From: Antilocapra americana | Taxonomy: Eukaryota > Chordata > Mammalia > Artiodactyla > Antilocapridae | NCBI GenBank assembly: GCA_007570785.1 | Contig: ML660777.1 | Coordinates: forward strand, 5,154,587-5,218,586 | Reading direction: 5' to 3' | DNA length: 64,000 nt | Part shown: positions 55,700 to 64,000 of the stretch, in pieces | How positions within the stretch are numbered: the first letter of the stretch is position 1 | Layout: the number at the start of each line of letters is the position of its first letter | The notes under the pieces: model-generated | Told to the model about the DNA's origin: nothing | What the model saw: the letters and a program-made list of their open reading frames with translations, nothing else | Database searches by the model: none | Position numbers and translations under genes: made by a program

Positions 55700-55925
55700 G
55701 GTGCAACAGAGCAGTACCTCACTAACACTTCACGGTTTGGTCCCTGTCTCTCCAACCTGTTTGTCCCTGGTGCCTGCAGGTTACATTCGTGTCTAGTCGT
55801 ACTGAAGTAGTTACTTTCACGTGCCTTGTGTTGATTCATTCCCTTGGCCTGAAATAGACCACTTCCCCCTTGAATACCAGCTTAAATTTTGGCTTCTCCA
55901 TGAAACCTCTCCTCATCCCCCAAGT
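55700..55925 (+). repeat. L2 fragment
   Basis: 'GATTCATTCCCTTGGCCTGA', 'AAATTTTGGCTTCTCCATGA' and 'CCTCTCCTCATCCCC' follow L2 order. Confidence 0.55.
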
Positions 55926-56539
55926 AAGAGAAGATATTCCTTCAACAATCATAAGGGAAATTATTTTAATGGTGGACCAATAGATGAAATCTGTATAAAT
56001 TCTTATCCATTCTGAGTTTCAGTGATTGTTTTCACTTTTTTTCAATGTGTGAGTCTTTATAAAGCAGTTTAATTGCATCATATCTTAATTACTAAGGAAA
56101 AGAGCATCTTAGAATGCAAAAAGCCTCACTCCAGTCTTGAGTGTTGTCTCTTTCCCTTCCACTGGCATTACTTGGTTTTGCCTGACTTTCTGGTTTTTGC
56201 AAGTCTAATTGGGGGTGTGTGTGTTAAGAAATAAAACAAAAAATGTCAGATGTGATAAGTGCATGACACAAGAAAAGAAATAAAGGCAGGAAACAGAGGC
56301 ATAAGGTGTGCCAGGGGTAGGGTGGAGTTGGTCCCAGATTAAATTAATCAGGATTGAAGTTTTGCCAGTCAAGAAGAGGGAAGACCCAAAGAATAAAATA
56401 ATATAAAGCAAATGATTTTAATGATGGAACAAGAGATGAAACCTGGGTAAAATTGTACATATTTTCACTTGTTTTATTGATTATTTGAGTTTCTCTGTGA
56501 AATACCTTTTTATATTTTCTTGCCTGAAGGTTTAAAGGC
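55926..56539. other. No gene seen
   Basis: AT-rich sequence; 56270-56400 may be an old repeat that I cannot name. Confidence 0.4.
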
Positions 56540-57625
56540 TTAAAGTTTTGTTTCAAACATTAAGTCTGTAATCTTTCTGGGATTAATTTTATATAGATGT
56601 ATGGTAGGAATTTAGTTTCCTTACTTTCCATTGGATAACCAATTCTTAAGTAGTCCGTGCTTTCTCCAGTGATTGCAGTGCCAGCCCTGTTGTATATTAA
56701 GTTTCCATACAAAAGAGGATCTGTTTCTAGGCTATTCATTCTACTCTCCTTGGTTCACTTGTCTCATCCTATGCCTATATCATACTGCCTTAATTACTGT
56801 AGCTTTTTTTGAAAAAATTTTTATCTGTTATCTTTCACCATTTCCTCTTTGATCAGTTTATAGAATGATGAGTATGATCTAGTCGAAGAAGGTCTTGACT
56901 ACTCTTGATTTTTCCTCCTCACTATAAAAGTTTAGAACGATCTTGTCAAGTTCCAACAAAGAACCTTGTTGAATTTTTATTAGAACGTCATTGAATCAGT
57001 ATATCAACATGAAGATAACTAGATAACTGAATATTACAATAATACTATCTGTATTTCTCTATTCATGAACATGGTATGTTTCTCAATTTATTTTAGATTT
57101 TATGTCTTTCAGTTTATAGTGTCTCCATAACTATTTTGTTTATCTTTGGTTAGACTTACTTAGATATCTTTGCTTTGTGGCTAATTAATTTTAAATTATT
57201 TTCTGTTTGCTGGCATTTAGAAGTGCAGTTGATTTTGTATTTTGACTTTTGTAGCCAAATACCATGTCAGACTTCCTAATTCTCACATTCTATGTGTATA
57301 TTCTGTGGGGTTTTCTGTATAGTTATCTGTAAATATCAAAATATTTATTCCAATTTTAAGTCTTTCTTTGCTTTATCATATGAACCACAATTTCTAATAT
57401 AAATCTTTAACAAGAGACAGTGATGATAGGCACCTTTTTCATATAGCAAAAGGTGAACTGTTTCATTAACTTAAAAATTGTCTCTTTCCTGCTTCTTAGT
57501 CTAATGATATATATTTTAACCGTTTAACCTATGGATAATTTTACTCAATTAGTCTCTGGGTTATATTAGCTGTGTTATAAAAGGTTGTTTCATGGTGCTA
57601 AATCTAGTTTTAGGTGAGCACTAGA
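56540..57625 (-). mobile_element. Decayed L1 ORF2 in reverse
   Basis: 'CCTTACTTTCCATTGGATAA', 'CATACTGCCTTAATTACTGT', 'GTCAAGTTCCAACAAAG', 'TCAATTTATTTTAGATTTTA' and 'CTCAATTAGTCTCTGGGTTA' are antisense ORF2 in order. Confidence 0.82.
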
Positions 57626-57684
57626 ACTAACAAAGATGTAAAAATAGCAGGTGCCCTGAGATGAAGCCACCGTGGCAGACATAA

Positions 57685-57765
57685 AGGTGCCTGAGAATCA
57701 TCAGGGGAGTTTATTCAAGCGGCAGATTCTCAGATGTTCCCCCAGCAAGACTGACTCAAATGCCC
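57685..57765. repeat. MER5-like scrap
   Basis: 'GCCTGAGAATCATCAGGGGA' and 'GGCAGATTCTCAGATG' resemble MER5A. Confidence 0.45.
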
Positions 57766-58596
57766 GCCCCTGCCCCTGGGGTCTTGCACTTGTCCCTGCC
57801 CTTCTTGTTATTGTTTGTTGTTTTCTTTTTTTAAAATCCTGTTCTTCATTTAGGGATCTCTTGGTTCTCTCTAGAATATTAATGCTAGTTGTTTCTGAAG
57901 TTTTCTTTTTCCTCCATACAGTTTTTTCCTTCTTTAACCTAGCTGCTTTTTTTCTGTTTGTTCTGTGTTGGTTTTTCCTAGGAGGTGCTTGCTTCTAATT
58001 TCTGGTGATCGTCAGCTGCCTGACTTGTGAGTGGAGCCATAAAAAAGCTGATGGGAGCTTTGTGTACTTAGATAGGCTTTGTCAACAAGGGCTTGCAGGG
58101 TAATACGGGTAAACCCTTCAGGACTGCCATTTGTCCTTGTCGTGAGCTCTTTTCTCTTGGGCTAGTCAGCTTTCCCAGAGAAGACTCTTTCAGTCTCCTG
58201 TCTTGGAGAGTATAATAGGCCTGGCTGCCATTGTTCTGATCTCGGAATAGGGGAAGTATGCATACTTCCACTTAATTCGCCCTGTTCAGCATAGTACCCA
58301 CTTCTCATACCCTCTGTCGGGAGGGGGTCAGAGGGCTGAATGCACTGCCAGACTTGAAACCACTCTTTCTGTTTCTATGCCCACAGGCATCTCCACTTCC
58401 AGAAGTTCCTTGTGCCTAAATTTGAGCCTTTTGATGGTTGCGTGATAGCTTTTCATCACTGCCTTAGAATTCAGCTTTCTTAGGATGGCTAAGTCAGTTC
58501 CTGCTTGTTTACCTACTTTCCAGTTTCCAAAATGTTGTTGCTGTTTTCTCCTTTCCTGTTACCTTAGGCTGTGTTTTTTGCAGGGAAAAAAAATCC
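57766..58596. other. No gene seen
   Basis: Pyrimidine-rich unique sequence. The Phe-rich open frame at 57672-57998 reads through T-rich DNA and is not called. Confidence 0.5.
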
Positions 58597-58731
58597 CATT
58601 AATACTGTTATTTTTTTAAATTAATTAATTTATTTTAAATGAAACAAAGATGGATATTTTTAGCGATAAAAGGTACAATTCACAAAGAAGATAGACATCA
58701 TAAACCATTAGACACTTTCATTAATACTGTT
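58597..58731 (-). mobile_element. 109-bp L1 insertion with 5' inversion (twin priming)
   Basis: CATTAATACTGTT at 58597-58609 and 58719-58731 (perfect 13 bp) flanks 58610-58718. The left part (T-run then 'AAATTAATTTATTTTAAAT') matches the antisense L1 3' end as seen at 1631-1658. The right part ('GAAACAAAGATGG...CAATTCACAAAGAAGATAGA') is L1 ORF2 in the sense orientation. The two halves point in opposite directions within one duplication. Confidence 0.72.
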
Positions 58732-61700
58732 TATTTTAATAGAGTTTCAGGAGAGACTGAAGCTGCATACTTTAATTCAGTTTAACATCTTTAACTCGAC
58801 ATTACTACCATTATTTGCAACTAGAAGGTTAGCACCCTGTCCTTTTTCATATTTTTCTTAGTGTGTAGATTTGATGTTCTGAAGCTGTGGTATAATTTTC
58901 TCTCTAAATATGAGATAAACAATTCACTTCAGCTTTCTGGCTTATTTTAGGCCTCATTTCTAAGAAGATAAGACCTTAGTCATGGGTTAACAAAATTAAA
59001 GTCTCTCCAGGTGACAATTTAAAAGAGTCAGTAGGCAGCAAAGCTGATGGCTTGGCAGGCTGGGGAGGTGGGCCCTTGTTGTACACGGCGCTTCCCACAG
59101 CAGGATGGGCAGGGGTGCAAGGGGGCAACAGCCAGTGCCTCCCACTACCAAGAGCAGAGTGTTTCAGACATTTAAAGTGGACATGTGTACCCAGTGTTGA
59201 ATAGTTCTGGAGGGAACACAGAGGAACCCTTTGTGAAAGTAGTCCCTCACCAAACCAGTCTTCCCTTTCTGAGCCTGGGTTATCCGTGCTCGGTACCTCC
59301 ACCATGGCCACCTTAGCCTGAGTCCCTGTGGGCTCACCTGGACTTTTGTAATCTCTTCCTTATTGGTCTCCCCATTTCACCATCTCACCATGTGGAAGAG
59401 GTGCTCATTCCTCTGCCCGGGAATGACGAGGGAAGCAGGAGTCGGCCGGGGAGATCCTGGGTGGCAGGACAGTCCAGGAAGCGGCATAGTGTGGAACAGG
59501 CAGAAGCACGAGGGATGTTAAGCGAACAGCCAGTGGGTTGATCTGCAGCCTCAGTTGCCTTTGGGCCACTGTGGGGCAGAGGTCTGCTGACATGGTGGGG
59601 TGACAGGCTTTGAGGATCCAGCCTGAGTTCAGCCGACCCAGGAAGCTTCTTCCAAGTGGTGTGTCAACTCAGGTGTTGTGGATTTTAATGATGGTCTGTT
59701 ACTACTTTATTGATGATCCGCACATGCATACACACTTTAATAATGGATTTTTAAAGATGCTGACAAATGAATCCCTGTGATTTGGAAGGCTTCTGGCCCT
59801 CTAGTCAACAGGTAGACCTGTCTTACATGACAGGATCTATTACATTATCATCTGTACCCCTATCTGAAATGAAATTTGTACAAATTGTTTATTGCTTGAA
59901 TTTCCAAAGAACATTATTATAGAGCCCTCCCCCCACCCCCTTTTTTAACCTTCACCTGATAAAACGCAGTGATTGAGGCATAAAATATATGGCCCGTGGC
60001 TTAGGAAATGTCAGTGACTTTAAGAGTCAAACTGAACTGATGGCACAAAGAGGGGTTTTTGTCTTTTTCATCCAAGTTAGTGTCCTTTAACCTGTTTAAA
60101 TCCTTAGGAAATCTGGTCCCTCTCCTCACAAGAACTGCAATACACATGCCTCTTAATTTTCCACAGAATTTTGGAGAATTCAGTCATGGGCCCTGGAATC
60201 TCTGGCATGGGCCCCACTGAAAAACCTCTGTTTTCAGTGAAGGCTGAAAACCCAGCCCCAACTGTCTGGTAGCGGACTCTACAGGCCTCACATCTATAAT
60301 CCTCACCCAAGTTATGAGTCCAGCCCTGGGAGCTCCTTTTACTGATTAGATTTATACTGAGCCCCAACTCATCTAGCATCTACTCGCTCAGGCACAGTGC
60401 ATGTGCATAATAGAAAATTAGCAGTAGCAGCCACCTGGAGGTTCTGAGAATTTTCTTCCTCCTGCTGATGTTTCTGGGTGGCTTTTTTCATGATTGAGAC
60501 TTGCTACTAGAGTCCTTCAAATATGAAGGGGAGCACCTCTCTAGAAGCCTCCTGGAGCCAAATAAACAGGGAATTCCCACTTGCCCTGCTCCATGATTGG
60601 CTGTTTCATACTGTGTGAGTATAAGAAGAAACAGAACTTTTAAAACTGACCTTAATACATTTATATAAAAGCCATCCTAGGTTTCAGGAGTATGAGAGGA
60701 AAAGAAATGTTTAGAATAGAACCTTCTCATCCACAAGGAGTGGTGATGAATGGAGTCAAAAAAAAAAAGAGAACTTTAGAGTACCCATGTTGGAAGACTA
60801 AAAATGGAAATTCAATTTCCTCCCAGAAATGGGCCTTGCATTGTGTAACTGGGGACAATGGAAATAGAAGCCAGAAGTCATAGTTTATTTTGAGAATGTT
60901 GTAAAACATTTGTCCCCCATTAGCTGATTGTGTTACGCAGCACTGGGGACGTCCTGGAACTCCACTTGTGCTCTGACCTCTCTCTCCACCGCCGTATACC
61001 ACCAGCCCTCAGGGAACACAGTCCTTCCTGGCTGTTGCCATATATATATGTTCTTATTCCAATCTGATCCTCTCTCATCCCCAAAATAATCAGCACGAAC
61101 AGAATGAAGCAGATGGCACAAGCCTTCTTTGGCGTCCTGGCAGATCTGTATCACTCACTCAGTATTTTTAGAATCAAGGGGATTGAAAATTATGTCCTGA
61201 GATGTTTTGGGGGAAGACTTACTCTCTTTCCAGGGTGACAGGTGCTGAAATATTACCATATTTAAGACTCAAATGCAATCTGTATGTCAGGTCAGAGGGC
61301 AGACTGATGATCATCGGGACCATCCCTTTGTTAGTTCTCGGTTTAGGATTGTTGGCAGTGGGCCAAATAATAGAAAGTTCATCACAAGTCTGTTTTAAGG
61401 GTGTGGCTAGAGCTCATCAGGTTTCAAGGAAAGATTGGAATCGGCAGCAGCCAGCCAGTACTGATCAAGTACATGGTGATGGGAGATGTATTATCCACAC
61501 AGCTTATTTTTTAAAAATAGCTGGGCTTTGATCCTCAGCCACAATGAATTTATAATCTGCTGGGAAAGGCTATGTTTATAGAAGTTTGTGCTTATATCAT
61601 GAAAACAGTGCAAATATTTATATTTGAAGATCCATATTAATGAAATACACAGTTATGGTGAATGAAATAACTATTAGTGAATTTGAATACATCATTTAAA

Positions 61701-62454
61701 AAAAAGCCTTCCTGAAGAAACTAAGGAATGCTCAACTGTCATAATGTAATTGAGTTCAACATTTGAGGACCAATTTTGCACTTAGGGTTGGACTGGGTGT
61801 ATTTAACACAGAGACCTAAAACTCAAAAATATAAAAGTCTTGGGCAAAGACATTAATACAATAAGTTAAATAAGTGTAAAAATGTTGTGACTTAATGTTT
61901 TGCTGTTCTCTGCAAGTTTAATGGGGAAAGAGTTGGAGGAAATGTCTCACATTTAAATACAGTATAGGCATGCCTAAAATACCTTGATTGTATACCAACC
62001 ATTTTTGAAGGCCCGAGGGAAATGTAGTGACGTCTACAACTTGGACTTTTGAATCTAGGGAAGTGACTATAAAGTGGATTTGGGAAGCTTTATTCAGTGC
62101 TAATGGGCAGGTACTTTGTCTTTAATTGGAAAAATCTGATTTTTCCTTTGTATTCTTGGTGTGTTGGTAAGCAAACGTTGATATCTGTTGAGAAACAAAG
62201 AACTCGGACCAGTTTTTACTCGCAACTTCGTATGTCCTGTGTGTGTTGAGCATGAGTATTATCCAGGCTCCTGGCTCCTCCAGCTATGAGTAACGGATGG
62301 TAAAGTATATGTAGGGAGAGAACGTGTGGCTCTTTTACATTACATCCATAGCTAAGTGGTTCCGACCGTGTGCTGGTTTGCAGCTGATGGTCTCTACTTT
62401 TAATCCCAGTGTTTATAAATCCTACCATATATTTGTATGGTGTGTTTTTAGATT
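58732..62454. other. 3.7 kb of unique sequence without recognised gene
   Basis: I recognise no transposon of confidence and no spliced or intact coding unit. It contains overlapping inverted repeats at 60215-60251 and a C6AC5 tract near 59930. Open frames up to 111 codons occur on both strands and are treated as chance. Confidence 0.5.
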
Positions 62455-62610
62455 ACAGAGTGCTTTCAAGATTCGTCTTGTTTCAGTTGGTTGTCCCCAC
62501 TGACTCATTTACATGCATCAAGTAAATGTTACAAATGAGGAAACTGAAACTTAGGCGCTAACAAATGGATGAGCTGGAATTTGAACCAAGGAATCTGTCT
62601 TCTATATTCA
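62455..62610 (-). repeat. MIR fragment
   Basis: 'CAAATGAGGAAACTGAAACT' and 'GAGCTGGAATTTGAACCAAG' are reverse MIR. Confidence 0.65.
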
Positions 62611-62784
62611 TAAAACAAATGACTGGAGCTGGATATACACTTGCTGTGCTTCAGGGAAATGCATGAGGGCGAATCAGAGCGTAGTTGTGTCTGGAGGAAA
62701 GCGTTAGCCTTGCCTTCACCTCTTGTGCTCCTGTGTTTTTCGGCACAGCAGCCACTAGCCTTGTGCAGCTACTTAAATGACAAT

Positions 62785-62865
62785 GTCAGTTTCTCAGCAT
62801 CACATTTTGAGTGTTCAGCAGCCATTCATTTCCATCACAGAAAGTTCTGTTGGACACTCTAGTCA
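62785..62865 (+). mobile_element. hAT-type DNA transposon relic, copy 2
   Basis: 'CACATTTTGAGTGTTCAGCA', 'TTTCCATCACAGAAAGTTCT' and 'GTTGGACACTC' match the copy at 18.16 kb. Confidence 0.55.
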
Positions 62866-64000
62866 TTTCTGATAAAGCAGGAGTTGGGGAGAATCAATTT
62901 AGAGTATATATGCAGGGGGTTGATGTAGATGAGAAAATATAAAATCTCACCACCAGACCAGCTCCTTCTCTTGAGTGACTAATGCTATTTTGAGTTCAGC
63001 TATAAAGAGAACAAGGGGGAAAAAAAAATGAATTTCAAGCTTCATATTGTGTATACATTTTAATCTCTTAAAATAGACCTGGAAAACACAGCAATCTCAA
63101 GTGAATGAGTATATTTAACGATGATGATAAATTCTGTGCCTTTTATGGCTGAGCCAGTGTTGTGGCCAGACTCAGGCTGGATGGAGAAGTAGGACACACC
63201 ATGAATCTTGGCAGCAGAAACTCGGCCACACAGGATAGAATTCCTGGAAGGAATTACTTTGTCTGTGGCCAGGGTGCTTGGGATGCCTTGAGGCTGGGCC
63301 ATGGGGTGAACTGGCACACGATGAGGGAACGAGGAGCTGGAGGAGAAGGGTTTGGATGGGGCCGAGACAGGGGCTCAGTTCAAATCATACATGGTCCCAG
63401 AGGAGTCTCTGTGTGCTGCCATCAGAAAGGAGGTTTGGTGCCAACATGCTGGCTGAGACGCTGGTGTCCCCAGCTCTGGATCAGTGCTTGAAGCTTCAGG
63501 TCAAAGTGCACATGTCAGCTCTGAAGGTTCCAAGCAGGTGGGGCAGGCCAGCGAGGGGGGTATCTGCCTGGTGCCGGCTCCTTGTGAACTATGACAGACA
63601 CTAAAAACATCTGAGCTAGTTGATGAGGAACACGAAAAGTTTCCTGCAGTTTTTGACCCTTAAAAAAGGGAATGTGTGTGTGTCTGTGTGCGTGTGCTAG
63701 GTGCTGATACAAAGATGCTTAAGCTACTACTGTAGTAAAACTTCACCTAGCTAGACTCCAGCTTTCTGATCTGGAAGTAACTCCAGAGGTAAGTAAAAAT
63801 TAGTAGTGAAGAACAGCTCTAAAAGCGTTGGCAATAAATGAATGACTGCAGGGACTAGACGCCTCGAAGGCCTGCTGAGATTGGTCGGGTTCACACACAT
63901 ACCCTGCTCACTTGACGAAGCTTCAGGAAAGGCTAGCCTGTGTGCAGAAGTCACTCCAGTGTGTTTAACGTAAGCAGACAGTATGCTTTTTTTTTTTTAA
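62866..64000. other. No gene seen; (TG)n at 63672-63697
   Basis: Unique sequence ending in a short poly-T (63988-63998). A GTAAGT donor match (GT at 63789) lacks a good acceptor and is not called. Confidence 0.5.

Larger units (their letters stand above)
15590..64000 (+). other. Inferred transcription unit: promoter, 5' non-coding exons and early introns of an unidentified gene (3' part outside window)
   Basis: Seen: a CpG-island promoter with a predicted start at 15590, a donor at 15766, and 25.7 kb downstream a 74-nt segment (41448-41521) with a full acceptor and a consensus donor on the same strand. No convincing coding exon follows before 64000. Inference: the window holds exon 1, a non-coding exon 2 and parts of introns 1 and 2 of a large gene read rightwards, with its main start codon beyond the window. 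A repeat-poor intron and several untranslated leader exons are common in genes for transcription factors and cytoskeletal or signalling regulators, but nothing here identifies the product. Alternative: exon 1 and the 41.4-kb segment could belong to a long non-coding RNA or to two different transcripts. Confidence 0.5.

Noticed and set aside
52242..55860. Shared 15-mer GGCCTGAAATAGACC at 52242 and 55846 as a possible duplicated regulatory element
   Set aside because: Flanks look like L2 sequence at both places, so common repeat ancestry or chance explains it.
57672..57998. 108-codon Phe/Leu-rich open frame looking like a membrane protein
   Set aside because: Hydrophobicity comes from T-rich DNA; no signal, homologue or splice context.
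63740..63795. Possible short exon before GTAAGT at 63789
   Set aside because: The upstream CACCTAG/CTCCAG acceptors have poor pyrimidine tracts and there is no branch point of quality.

Overview
This is a mammalian nuclear window from a ruminant. The evidence is at least thirteen tRNA-derived Bov-tA/BovA-type SINEs, a BovB/ART2A-like fragment, three CHR-2-type cetartiodactyl SINEs, and a mixed background of L1, L2, MIR, hAT, Tigger and MaLR-like relics. The sequence alone does not separate cattle, buffalo, sheep, goat or deer. There is no operon, CRISPR array, prophage or rRNA. I see no convincing protein-coding exon: all long open frames are explained by CpG-island composition, SINE consensus or chance.

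Layout. (1) 1-14.9 kb is repeat-dense: several decayed L1 copies in minus orientation, most of the Bov SINEs, and a MaLR-like LTR relic. (2) 14.95-16.25 kb is one strong CpG island with a focused core promoter on the + strand: TATA-like ATTTAAG at 15558, an initiator match with A at 15590, and a splice donor at 15766. The inferred first exon (15590-15765) is largely untranslated and holds a 12-codon upstream ORF. (3) 16.3-34.0 kb is L1-rich again and ends in a long, heavily nested + strand L1 (29.7-34.0 kb). (4) 34.4-36.3 kb carries a CHR-2-type SINE, a MIR split by a Bov-tA, and another MIR. (5) 36-54 kb is strikingly different: no Bov SINE and almost no L1, only short MIR/L2/MER5 relics. It holds a well-formed 74-nt candidate non-coding exon (41448-41521), a CpG/YY1-like patch at 37.6 kb, a second weaker exon candidate at 49750, and a SOX-motif cluster at 48 kb. 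(6) 54.2-64 kb has a Bov-tA, a Tigger DNA transposon relic, a minus L1, a tiny twin-primed L1, and long unique stretches.

Most economical reading: the window holds the promoter, 5' untranslated exon(s) and early introns of a large + strand gene. Its coding exons lie beyond 64 kb, and a transposon-poor, regulation-rich part of intron lies around 36-54 kb. I could not identify the gene, so gene_symbol is left empty.

No new multi-gene system is present. The most interesting signals are the core promoter with its uORF and predicted G-quadruplex, the intronic regulatory block, and several retrotransposition footprints readable to the base: a BovA that appears to have carried about 240 bp of 3' flank, a 109-bp L1 with an internal inversion, and SINEs with perfect target-site duplications. 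There are also three short tandem duplications and a near-perfect hairpin inside the Tigger relic. Repeat family names come from recognition of consensus motifs from memory, not from a search; edges of ancient repeats are approximate.
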